NCBI GenBank assembly: GCA_028826165.1
Contig: JAPDFW010000071.1
Location: 62,001-126,000 of the forward strand
DNA length: 64,000 bases
Reading direction: 5' to 3'
From: Anaeramoeba ignava
Taxonomy: Eukaryota > Metamonada > Anaeramoebidae
Position 1 is the first letter of the stretch. Every line of letters starts with the position of its first letter. The notes under the pieces are model-generated. The model was not told the origin of the DNA and ran no database searches. It saw only the letters and a program-made list of their open reading frames with translations. A program made the translations under genes and the position numbers. This document shows positions 10,037 to 21,713 of this stretch, in pieces.

Positions 10037-12572
10037 ATGAGTTTTAAAAGGATTTCAAAACTTTTAAAACATTATTCTTCAACAAACCAGTTAAAAGGAC
10101 ATAAAAAAAATGTACATTATCTTGCTTGGAATTTATCAGATAAACTTGGTATTTTAATTTTTATAAAAAAATTGAAAATGAAAAAATTTCAAAAATATTT
10201 ATTTAAATTTTTATTTTTATAAAAAGCATCTGGAAGTGGAGATTTAACAGCAAGAATTTGGGCTCCAGATTCTTCTAGATATGTAAAAAATGAAAATAAA
10301 ATGGAATATTCTTTTATTCTTTTATTCTCTTTTTTTTTTTTGGAATCAAATTTACAATTCCAAAAATGAAACAAATCCATTTAGAATCAAAAATATATTT
10401 AATTTAGAAATAAATCAAAAATATATTTAATTTATAAATAAATCAAAAATGGATTTAATTTATAAATAAATTAAAAATATATTTAATTTATAAATAAATC
10501 AAGAATGGATTTAATTTATAAATAAATCAAAAACATATTTAAATTATAAATAAATCAAAAATATATTTAATTTATAAATAAATCAAAAATATATTTAATT
10601 TAGAAATATATTTAATTTAGAAATAAATCAAAAATATATTTAATTTATAAATAAATCAAAAAAATATATTTAATTTAGAATCAAAAATATATATTTAATT
10701 TATAAATGAATCAAAAATATATTGATTTTATAAATAAATCAAAAAATATATTAAATTTATAAATAAATCAAAAATATATTTAATTTATAAATAAATCAAA
10801 AATATATTTAATTTATAAATAAATCAAAAATGGATTTAATTTAGAAATAAATCAAAAATATATTAAATTTATCAAAAAATAAATCAAAAATGGATTTAAT
10901 TTATAAATAAATCAAAAATATATTTAATTTATAAATAAATCAAAAATATATTTAATTTAGAAATCAAAAATATATTAAATTTATAAATAAATCAGAAATA
11001 TATTTAATTTATAAATAAATCAAAAATGGATTTAATTTAGAAATAAATCAAAAATGGATTTAATTTATAAATAAATCAAAAATATATTTAATTTAGAAAT
11101 AAATCAAAAATATATTTAATTTATAAATAAATCGAAAATATATTTAATTTAGAAATAAATCAAAAATATATTTATTTTAGAAATAAATCAGAAATGGATT
11201 TAATTTAGAAATAAATCAAAAATATATTTAAATTATAAATAAATCAAAAATGTATTTAATTTATAAATAAATCAAAAATGGATTTAATTTAGAAATAAAT
11301 CAAAAATGGATTTAATTTAGAAATAAATCAAAAATGGATTTAATTTAGAAATAAATCAAAAATGGATTTAATTTAGAAATAAATCAAAAATGGATTTAAT
11401 TTAGAATCAAAAATATATTGATTTTATAAATAAATCAAAAATATATTAAATTTATAAATAAATCAAAAATGGATTTAATTTATAAATAAATCAAAAATAG
11501 ATTTAATTTAGAAATATATTTAATTTAGAAATAAATCAAAAATATATTTAATTTATAAATAAATCAAAAATATATTGATTTTATAAATCAAAAATGGATT
11601 TAATTTAGAAATTAATTTATAATTGTATTCAAAATTGAAAAAAAAAAACACAAATTCTTTTTATAAGGTTTGCAATCTAGTTCTTGAAGGTCACGAAAAT
11701 AGTGTAGACCAGCTTTGTTGGTCACCAATAGAACTTGATCTTCTTGCAACAGCATCAGGAGATAAAACAGTTCGAATATGGGATACACGAACTGGAAAAT
11801 CAAATTGTGTTATTCCAACAACTGGAGAAAATATCAATATAACATGGAGTCCTGATGGAAAAAGTATTGCAGTTGGAAATAAATCTGATGTTATCAGTTT
11901 TATCAATGTGGAAATGCAAAAAATTACAAAAAACACAAGATTTCCTTTTGAAGTTAATGAGATTTCATGGGATAAATCAGGCCAGTATTTTTTCATCACA
12001 ACTGGAAGAGGAACAGTTGAAATTTTCCGTTGGCCTTCTTTGGAAAAGGTTATGGTTCTTCAAGCACACACTTCAAACTGCTTTTGCATTGATTTTGATC
12101 CCACTCAACAATATTTCGCTGTAGGAAGTGCTGATTCGTTGGTTAGTTTGTGGGATCTTAACGAGTTGATTTGTCTCAGAACAATTCCTCGTTTGAAATG
12201 GCCTGTAAGAGCTGTTAGTTTTTCTTATGATGGAAAATTGATTGCATCTGGATCTGAAGATAAATTTATTGATATTGTAAATTTAAAAGCAAAAAAAAAA
12301 AAAGTTCTCATTTTTAAAAATTTGAACTAGCAAATATTTATATAAATTTTTTTTTTTGTTTTTTTTTTTAAATTTAGTCTTGGGTTGAAAATGGAGAATT
12401 TGTTACTTCAATTCCTCTTGAAGGTGGAATGAATTCTATTGCTTGGCATCCTAATAAATATATTCTTGCTTATGCTGGAGAATCTTATGAACAAGGAGGA
12501 GTTATTCAACTTTATGGAATTTTTGATCAATACAAAAATAAACATTCAAATTCACGTTCTGAAAAAAAATAA
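10037..12572 (+). CDS. THOC3: THO complex subunit 3 (TEX1), WD40 protein
   Basis: Four exons (10037-10148, 10227-10282, 11668-12276, 12378-12572) join to 323 residues with phases 1, 0, 0 and GT-AG borders. The product is a WD40 propeller matching THOC3 of the TREX/THO complex, which couples transcription to mRNA export in the nucleus. Diagnostic stretches are GHENSVDQLCWSP, TASGDKTVRIWDTRTGK, GENINITWSPDGKSIAVGNK, FEVNEISWDKSGQ and RTIPRLKWPVRAVSFSYDGK. Length is close to the human protein. Intron 2 (1385 bases) is a repeat array; introns 1 and 3 are 78 and 101 bases. Start chosen as the first ATG after the plus-strand TCATTTTT elements. It lies 123 bases before the kinesin gene on the same strand. 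Confidence 0.93.
10383..11625. repeat. Intronic ~28-bp satellite in THOC3 intron 2
   Basis: About forty copies of a 26-29 base unit close to AAATCAAAAATATATTTAAT plus TTATAAAT, with a frequent ATGGATTT variant. Variants occur in local runs (for example 11280-11400), pointing to unequal crossing-over or slippage. The array stops about 45 bases before the acceptor at 11667. Confidence 0.9.
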
Positions 12573-12640
12573 ACAATTCAATAAAATAATAAAATACAAA
12601 AAAAATTTTTTTTTCCTTTTTTTTTTTTCTAAAATTCATT

Positions 12641-12652
12641 TTTTTTCTTTTT

Positions 12653-12691
<39 letters not shown>

Positions 12692-12695
12692 CTTC
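12641..12695 (+). promoter_or_regulatory. TCATTTTT element and CTTT tract before kinesin
   Basis: TCATTTTTTTTCTTTT (from about 12637) is followed by roughly ten CTTT units and the ATG at 12696. This is the same element seen before other genes, with the leader lengthened by a microsatellite. Confidence 0.5.
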
Positions 12696-15600
12696 ATGTC
12701 TAATCCTAAACATCCATTACAAATTGAAAATACAATAGAAAAATCCAAATCAAAATCCAAAGAAAAATCAAAAGAAAAATCAAAAGAAAAATCAAAAGAA
12801 AAATCAAAAGAAAAATCAAACAATCAAGGAGATAATATCAAAGTTTTATTAAGAATACGACCCGTAATTCCACGGGAAGTGCAATTAGGAGTTGAAAAAT
12901 GTGTTGAAACAGATACAGAAAAAAATCTAATTATTTTTCATGGAAAAAAAGAAGAGAAATTTTATTTTGATTGTATTGGGCCTGAAAATACGACCCAAGT
13001 GGAAGTATTTGAAATGGCAGGAAAAGGAATATCAGAATCATTTGTAGAAGGATATCATGGAACAATATTTGCTTATGGACAAACAGCATCAGGAAAAACA
13101 TTCACAATGACGGGGCCAGCAATACCGTCAGTAAATATGGCGAAGAAAAACCCCGAAATGTTTGAATTGCGAGGACTTATTCCTCGAATGGTGGAATATA
13201 TATTTGATTTAATTGAAAAGGAAAAAATCACGTTTCTGCAAAAATATCCTGATGGTCAAATTTTTCACACAATAACTTGTCAATATTTTGAAATATACAA
13301 TGAAATCATCACCGATTTATTGAATCCCCATTTAACAAATCTTCATATCAGGGAAAATATTATGTATGGAGGAACTTATGTTGAAGGAATAACCCAAATC
13401 ATTGTTAAATCACCCGGTGATATTTATAATATTTTGGAGCGTGGTGGCGAGAACCGCACTGTTGGGGAAACATGTGCGAATAAAGAAAGCTCAAGATCAC
13501 ACAGTTGTTTTACAATTGTTCTTGAGCATAAAGAAGTGGAAGTCAATGGATTAACTCGAATGAGAAGTTCCCAATTAAATTTGATTGATCTTGCTGGTTC
13601 AGAACGACAAAAAATCACAAAAGCCACAGGTCAACGGCTCAAAGAGGCTGGGAACATCAACCGTAGTTTACTTACTTTGGGAAATGTTATTTCCGCTCTT
13701 GTTGAAAAATCTACTATTAATAAGGGCCGTTTTATTCCTTATCGTGATTCTAAATTGACTTTTTTGCTCAAGGAATCTTTGGGTGGAAATAATAAAACTT
13801 TTATTATTTGTAATGTTTCTCCAAATCATACTTCAAGACTGGAAACTTTTTCTACTTTGCAATTTGCTCAACGTGCAAATAAGATTCAAAATTTATCAAA
13901 GATTAATGAATCTACAACTGGTTCTTTTGAAGAATTGAAAAAAGAAATTGCGAGATTGAAAGCGAAGATTAAGGGTTTTTATTTAATATTAATTTTGAAT
14001 TTAATTTTAATTTTGAATTTAATATTGAATTTTGAATTGAATTTTGAATTTAATTTTGAATTTAATATTGAATTTAATTTTGAATTTAATTTTGAATTTA
14101 ATTTTGAATTTAATATTGAATTTAATATTGAATTTTGAATTTTGAATTTAATTTTAATTTTGAATTTAATTTTGAATTTAATATTGAATTTAATTTTGAA
14201 TTTAATTTTGAATTTATTATTAAATTTTGAATTTAATTTTGAATTTAATTTTGAATTTAATTTTGAATTTAATATTGAATTTTGAATTTAATTTTGAATT
14301 GAATTTTAAATTGAATTTAATTTTAAATTGAATTTTAAATTGAATTTAATTTTGAATTCATTTCTTTTTAGAACTTCAAGCTCAACTCGCTTCTCGTCGT
14401 CCAAATGTAAGAGAGGAAATGAAACAAATTTTACTTCAAAAAGATCAAGAAATTAAAAATCTTCAAAATCAACTTGCTGAAATGACAGAAATTAAAAATA
14501 CACTTTCTCAAAAAGTTTCTCGATCTCAATCTGAATCTCAATATCCTTCTCAATTTTTTTCAAATGAAAATCAAAATGTAAGAAAAAAAAATAATAGAAA
14601 AGATAAAAATTTTTTCTTTTATAAATTTACTAATTCAATTTTTTTTTTGTTCCACTTTTTTTTTCCAATTTTTTAATTTTTTTAAATTTTTTAAAAGATT
14701 TTAGAAAAAACAAAAGAAGAAAACTTAAATTTAAATTTAAATCAAAATGAAAATGTAAATCAAAATGAAAATCAAAATGAAAAATTTTAATTTTGATTTT
14801 TTAAATTGAAAAAACATTTTAAATAGAAAAATTTAAATCTTGATCTTAATCCTCAAATCCTCGAAATTGAAAATTCAAAATTACAAGAAGAGATACAAAA
14901 ACTTTCTGAAGAAAAAGAGGATATTGAAAAACAATTAGAGAAACAAAAAGCAACCAATTCAAAAACGGAATTTGAATTATCAGAACAAAAACAATCATAC
15001 GATAATTTATTAACAGAAAATGAACTTTTACAAAAGAAAATTGCAAAACAAAGACAAGAATATAATTCTATGAATGTGACACTATCTGAATCTAAATCCA
15101 AATTAGCAGAAAAGAATGAAATTGTAAACAATCAAAAGAAACAGATCAAAAAACTTCAAACGGAAATTCAATCCAAAACAAAATATGACAAAGCAGTACT
15201 TCTAAAGCAAATATCACAAATGCAAGAAGAAAAAGAAAATCTACAACAAGATTCAGATGCATTACAAAAACAGCTGATCCTTCGAATTCGGGAAAATGAT
15301 GATCTCATAGAGAGATTTCGAACCACAGAGAGTTCTTTACAAACTTCACAAGCAGCAGTTGAAAAATTAAATCACATAAATTTCGAGCTCAAAAAATCTC
15401 TCAGAAGAACTCAGCGTGAATTGAGTAGATATAAACGAAGTGGAATTGCAGACTCTGGAAATCTTGATTTTTCTGATTCAAGTTCAATTGACTCTTCTGA
15501 ATCACAAGATTCTTTTACAACAGAACTTAATTTTGAGCTCACTTCTCAAAAATCTTTTCGAATTATCCCAAAAGCCACTCCCCAAACTTCGCATAAATCC

Positions 15601-17383
15601 GAATCAAAATCGGATGACGAAACAACTTCTAATCTCGAAGTTGATATTCAAGTTCCTGAAAATGAAAAACATCAAATTCAACTTGATTTTCCAAAAAATG
15701 AGAAAAAAGATTTTAATAAAAAAGATTTTATTGAAAATTGGGTTTCCAATCAAAATGGCAATTCAAAAAACCATGAACAAACAAACCAAGACAGCAAACA
15801 ACCAGAAAAGAATTATGTGGATTTAACTAATAGCGTAAATGAGAATTTATCTTATCATGGATTGGAAGAAATTGAGAATATTGTTGAAGACTCAAAAGAT
15901 CAACCAAAAGAAAATAATGAGAATCAAAACCAGAATCCAGAAGTTTTTCCTGAAGATTCTGTTTTATTTGAAGAAAATCCAGAACAAATCACGCGGCAAA
16001 ATGAAATTATGCGAATTGAATTAGAAAAAAAACTTCAACAAGCAACAGAACTTTTTACATTGCAATCCAAAATTGAATTAGAAAGAATTCTTCTTGAAAG
16101 AACCATTTATTTTGATTTCCATATTACTCCTTCAGGATATCCTTTAGGAGCTTGCACTTTGTTTAAATTCATGAAGGATAATTCAGCTTTTGAATCTGAA
16201 AATTATAGAATTCTTGAAGTATTTATTGAATCAATGGAATTATTATTTAATTCATTTCGTCGTGAATCAAATGATTGTATCAAGTTTATTTCAAATATTT
16301 CATTTATTTTGGCCTTGATTTCTCAATATATTCCTGAAAATCAACTCAATGCTGATTACAACAAGAAATTTTATAATGAATTAGTTTCTCTTTTATCTCA
16401 AGCTTTATCAAAATTTATTGATGAAACAACTTCTTCAATGAGAATTGTTATTACAATTGCTTTTTTACAACAAAAACATAATATTGTTCTTGATAGTTCT
16501 CATATTTTCCGTGAATCTAGAAAGAGATCTGATGATGTTTCTCCAACTGAAATTGTTTCTCATCTTCAAAAGATTTATAAAATTTTAGATTTGCATCAAA
16601 TTTTTAAAATTATTCAAATTTATATTTTTGATAAAATTGTTGCATTTATTAATTCTTCATTAGTTGAAGATATGATTTCTAAATCTGTTTTATGTACAGC
16701 TCATAATGCACTTCAAATTAAGGAAGCTTTATCAAATCTTGAGTTATGGTTTTCACAAATTGGAATGAATTCATTGAAGTAAATTTAAATTATAATTTCA
16801 ATTTTAATTTTAATTTTAATTTTAATTTTAATTTTAATTTTAATTTTAATTTTAATTTAAATTTTAATTTTAATTTTAATTTTAATTTTAATTTTAATTT
16901 AAATTTGAATAGACAAAAAATTTATGGAATTAGAGAATCTTGTGATTGTTTAATACTTAATAAAGGAATTATTCGAGATCAAAAAAATGGATATAATTTT
17001 TGTTTTGAAATTTGTCCACATTTAAAACCTCAACAAATCCTTTCAATTTTATCAAATTTTAGACCAGATGAGTAAATAAATAATTTTTCTATCATAAAAA
17101 AAAAAATTTAAATAAGAAAATTAATTAATTAATTTATTATTATTATTTAAATTATAGATTTGATGATCAACCAATTCCTCCTTATCTTTTAAAGATTTTC
17201 CGACAATCTTCTTTTTTCAAAACTGGGAATACCACTGAAGATCAAAAAGAAGATTTAGATGAAAATAATCTTGAAATAGATTTTAAACAAATTTACACAA
17301 AAGAATGGTATAAACTTTCAGCTCCAAGTTTAATTTCTTCAGTTAAAGATTTTATGACTTTTTTTTCAGAAAAACAGAATTAA
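12696..17383 (+). CDS. Kinesin-12-like motor fused to a myosin-V-type DIL tail
   Basis: Six exons (12696-13974, 14372-14577, 14698-14754, 14827-16778, 16913-17071, 17158-17383) give 1292 residues with consistent phases. After a Lys/Ser/Glu repeat, the N-terminal motor (about residues 47-415) has P-loop GQTASGKT, switch I NKESSRSH, switch II DLAGSE and FIPYRDSKLTFLL; the segment FAQRANKIQNLSKINE and the following LK-rich helix resemble kinesin-12 (KIF15). A long coiled coil follows, then an acidic linker, then a C-terminal helical region matching the myosin V globular tail: LFKFMKDNSAFESENYRILE, INSSLVEDM, HNALQIKEALSNLELWF, ICPHLKPQQILSIL and FDDQPIPPYLLK. In family terms, the motor walks on microtubules and DIL tails bind cargo or Rab effectors; combining them implies cargo transport (inference). 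A TCATTTTTTTTCTTTT element precedes a CTTT tract upstream of the ATG. Confidence 0.88.
13975..14371. repeat. TTGAATTTAATT array in kinesin intron 1
   Basis: The 397-base intron is TTGAATTTAAT/ATTGAATTT repeats between donor G/GTTTTT and acceptor CTTTTTAG. Confidence 0.85.
16779..16912. repeat. AATTTT array in kinesin intron 4
   Basis: A phase-2 intron, GTAAAT to GAATAG, made of AATTTT hexamers. Reading through it gives a stop after the LELWF segment, so splicing is needed to finish the DIL domain. Confidence 0.8.
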
Positions 17384-17545
17384 CTTTCTTTTTATTTCTT
17401 TTTATTTCTTCTTTTTATTTCTTATTTTTTTTTAAAATAAAAAAAAAAAAGTGGAATTGAGGAAAAAAAAATTATTTTTTACTTTTTTTTGATTATTTTT
17501 AAAAGAAAAGAAAAAAAGTGGAATTTAAAAAGAAAAAAAAAAATT

Positions 17546-20500
17546 TCATTTATGTTTCCAAATTTTAATTGAGTTTTCAATACTTGCGACAATATTTTTA
17601 TTCTCACGATCCCAAGCAACAAATTTAGCAGGTTTATCAGTTTTCAAATTTGTTTTATTTTTTTTAGCTAAAATATCCCAAATAAACAAAGTATTTTGAC
17701 AACTTGAAATAACATAATTTTGACAAGGAGAAAAAACTGCATTTTTACGAGTTGGAGAAATTTCTGCACTTGGAGGTTTAAATTCTGCAAGTGGTTGAGT
17801 AGTATTATAAACATCGAATATTTTGAATGAACTTTGAGTTGTGATTAAAAGTTGGAGATTATCAGGAGAAAGAGAAATTGATAGTATTTGTGAGTCTTGT
17901 TCCGGGAATTCATCAATAACTTTTCTTGTATTTAAATTCCACACTTTTATTTTCCCATCAACATGTGATGATAAAAATTCTCTTTGATTTCTAACTGCAA
18001 TTGATATGCATGGACTTGATGTTTCAAGTGTTGTTGTTTTTTGATTTTCTATGTTATATAATATTAAGTTATTCTCCATTCCTCCTGATATAAAAATAGT
18101 TCCATCATCAATAAATTTTGCATCTGAGATACTTTTGTTTGTAATTGATTTATAAAACTTTCCATGAAAAATTTTAAATCAATTTTCAATTTTAAATCAA
18201 TTTTAAATTTTAAATCAATTTTCAATTTTCAATCAATATTAAATCAATTTTAAATCAATATTTAATTCAATATTAATTCAATATTTAAATCAATATTTAA
18301 ATCAATATTTAAATCAATATTTAAATCAATTTTAAATCAATTTTAAATCAATTTTCAATTTTAAATCAATTTTAAATCAATTTTAAATCAATTTTCAATT
18401 TTAAATTTTAAATTTTAAATCAATTTTAAATCAATTTTAAATCAATTTTAAATCAATTTTAAATTTTAAATTTTAAATCAATATTTAAATCAATTTTAAA
18501 TAAATTTTAAATCAATTTTAAATAAATTTTAAATCAATTTTAAGTTTTAAATTATTTTTTTTTTAGGGAAAAAAGTTCCTGATTTTTTTTTTTGCTTTTT
18601 TATTTATTTCCTTACAATGTGTTTTAATTGATTCATTTCGACAATACTAACAGATCCTTGATCAGTTGTAGATAATAGATAATTATCATTTTTAGTAAAA
18701 TCAAATGAACGAATTCCATAACTTTTTCCAAATTTTATCGATTTATGTAACTAAAAATTTAAATAAAAATTTTAATTGAATTTTGATTTTAATTTTAATT
18801 TTAATTTTAATTTTTTCAAACTTTTGCTAACTGTGAATCCCATAAATTAATTCTTCCATCATGATCTCCTGTTGCAATGATGTTTCCTGAATGATTTAAA
18901 CAAAGTGAACTTATAAAATGTTTGTGAACATCCTTTTTGTTTTGTTTTTAAAAAAGAGAGAAAGAAATCATTTTATAAAATTAATTTTTAAATTAAAATA
19001 AATAAACCAACCTTTATTTTTTTAGTTTGATTCCAAGATACAGAAAGTGAATCTATTTTTGGAGTTGTTTTTTTCCTTTTTTTTTTAAAAAACATACGAA
19101 TTTAATTTATAATTTAATATTGAATTTAATTTATAATTTAATTTATAATTGAATTTAATTTATAATTTAATATTGAATTTATTATTAAATTTAATTTATA
19201 ATTTAATTTATAATTTAATTTTGAATTTAATTTATGATTTATAATTTAATTTATAATTTAATTTTGAATTTAATTTATAATTTAATTTATATTTTAATTT
19301 ATAATTTAATTTTGAATTTAATTTATAATTTAATGTTGAATTTAATTTTGAATTTAATTTATAATTTAATTTATAATTTAATTTATATTTTAATTTATAA
19401 TTTTAATTTATAATTTAATTTATAATTTAATTTATAATTTAATTTATAATTTTAATTTATAATTTAATTTATAATTTTAATTTATAATTTAATTTATAAT
19501 TTAATTTATAATTTAATTTATAATTTTAATTTATAATTTAATTTATAATTTAATTTATAATTTAATTTATAATTTAATTTATAATTTTAATTTATAATTT
19601 AATTTATAATTTAATTTATAATTTAATTTATAATTTAATTTGAATTTAATTTATAATTTAATTTATAATTTAATTTATATTTTAATTTATAATTTAATTT
19701 ATATTTTTAATTTATAATTTGATTTATAATTTAATTTATAATTTGATTTATAATTTAATTTTGAATTTATATTTTAATTTATAATTTAATTTATAATTTA
19801 TTATTGAATTTTATAATTGAATTTATAATTTAATTTAATTTATAATTTAATTTTATAATTTAATTTTATAATTTATTATTGAATTTAATATTGAATTTAA
19901 TTTATAATTTAATTTATAATTTATTTTATAATTTATTATTGAATTTAATATTGAATTTAATTTATAATTTAATTTATAATTTAATTTTTGAATTTAATTT
20001 TGAATTTAATTTTGAATTTAATATATAATTTTATTTATAATTTAATATATAATTTAATTTATAATTTAATTTATAATTTAATTTATAATTTAATTTTGAA
20101 TTTTATTTATAATTTAATTTATAATTTAATTTTGAATTAAATATTGAATTTATTTTATTAATTTATTTTATAATTTAATTTATATTTTAATTTATAATTT
20201 ATTATTGAATTAAATATTGAATTTAATGAATACAAATCTTTCATATTTTCAATTTCATTTGAAAGTTGAGCAAATCTTTGATTTAATTCTTTTTCATTTT
20301 TTTCAATTTCCGCAATATTTTGTTGAAATTTTGAAATTTCGACTTGATATCTATTTGTTTCTTCTAAAACAGTTTGAAGTTCCCTTTGAATTTTTTTAGC
20401 ACCTGAAGTAAAATAATTTATATTTTCTTCAAATAAAAGTTTTTTTGTATTTAATTCTCTAATTTGGTTTTCAGTTGAATCATTTTCTTTCGTTAATCTT

Positions 20501-20812
20501 GAAAGACTTAATAAAGTATTGTGTGTTTTTTGATATTGAGTTAAAACTCCCATTAAGTTTTCCATTTGTTTTTTCATAAATTGAATATTATCTGGATCTA
20601 TATTTAAATTTTTAATTCTTGAAAATTCTTCTTCTAAATCCCTTTTTTGTTGATATTTTTTTTGATTCGTTATTTCTGCTTTTTTTATTTTCATTTTTGT
20701 TTTTTTTGTTTCAATTTGATATTTTTGGATCATTTGAATAATTTTTTGACAGCTAATTTCTTGTTCATTTCTTTCAATAAGTTGGATTTTGAATAATTTT
20801 TATGAAATCCAT
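17546..20812 (-). CDS. ATG16: Autophagy protein 16 (coiled coil + WD40)
   Basis: Five exons (20812-20234, 19075-19012, 18932-18822, 18750-18616, 18157-17546). The N-terminal coiled coil (from IERNEQEISCQKIIQMIQKY) is followed by a seven-blade-like WD40 region: DSLSVSWN, IIATGDHDGRINLWDSQ, YLLSTTDQGSVSIVE, TIFISGGMENNLILYNI, FLSSHVDGKIKVWNL, QLLITTQSSFKIFDV and YVISSCQNTLFIWDI. Order and spacing match ATG16/ATG16L1, which binds ATG5-ATG12 and directs ATG8 lipidation on the phagophore; the WD40 part also serves non-canonical lipidation in other organisms. The exons total 1501 bases, one too many: a five-T run at 20797-20801 puts the ATG at 20812 out of frame with the coiled coil. Without that base it would be 499 residues. 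Other coiled-coil/WD40 proteins are possible but fit less well. Confidence 0.78.
18158..18615. repeat. AAATCAATTTT array in ATG16 intron 4
   Basis: The 458-base intron is made of AAATCAATTTT and AAATCAATATTT units. Confidence 0.85.
19095..20232. repeat. AATTTAATTTAT satellite in ATG16 intron 1
   Basis: About 1.1 kb of AATTTAATTTATA and ATTGAATTTAAT units fills the intron between the coiled-coil exon and the first WD40 exon. Confidence 0.9.
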
Positions 20813-21713
20813 TTTATTATTTCTTAATAAAAATAAAAATAAAAAATGAAAATAAAAAAATGAAAAAAAATTTTTTAATTATTTTTTTAGAATTTTTGAA
20901 ATAAAATTTATTTTAAATTTCTTTTAAATTTCTTTTAAATTGTTTTAAATTTCTGTTTTAAATTCTCTTTTAAATTCTCTTTTAAATTTTATTTTAAATT
21001 TCTGTTTAAATTTCTTTTAAATTTTATTTAAAATTTTGTTTTAAATTTGTTTTAAATTCTGTTTTAAATTTCTGTTTTAAATTCTGTTTAAATTTCTGTT
21101 TTAAATTGTGTTTTAAATTGTGTTTTAAATTTCTGTTTTAAATTTCTGTTTTAAATTTTGTTTTAAATTTCTGTTTTAATTTGTGTTTTAAATTGTCTTT
21201 TAAATTTCTGTTTTAAATTGTGTTTTAAATTGTGTTTTAAATTTTATTTTAAATTTTATTTTAAATTTTATTTTAAATTTTATTTTAAATTTTATTTTAA
21301 ATTTTATTTTAAATTTTATTTTAAATTTTATTTTAAATTTCTTTTAAATTTTGTTTTAAATTTTGTTTTAAATTCTGTTTTAAATTGTGTTTTAAATTTC
21401 TGTTTAAATTGTGTTTTAAATTGTGTTTTAAATTCTCTTTTAAATTGTTTTAATTTCTTTTAAATTGTTTTAAATTTCTGTTTTAAATTCTGTTTTAAAT
21501 TCTGTTTTAAATTTTATTTTAAATTGTGTTTTAAATTTCTTTTAAATTCTGTTTTAAATTGTGTTTTAAATTGTGTTTTAAATTTCTGTTTTAAATTTTA
21601 TTTTAAAATTCTTTTAAATTGTGTTTTAAAATTCTGTTTTAAATTGTGTTTTAAAACTGTTTTAAATTGTTTTAAAGTTTAAATTGTTTTAAAGTTTAAA
21701 ATTGTTTTAAAGT
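20813..21713. repeat. Intergenic TTTTAAATT[C/G]TG repeat
   Basis: The 901-base spacer between the ATG16 start and the AAA ATPase stop. The first 70 bases hold the putative ATG16 leader with TCATTTTT elements; the rest (about 20900-21713) is an array of 10-13 base units such as GTTTTAAATTCT, including a run of about nine perfect TTTTAAATTTTA copies (21230-21340). No coding potential beyond repeat-driven frames. Confidence 0.85.

Noticed and set aside
17440-17530. AAAAAGTGGAATT repeated near the kinesin and ATG16 3' ends
   Set aside because: Seen twice here and near 56837 and 60545, but also inside genes; too little to call a terminator or poly(A) signal.
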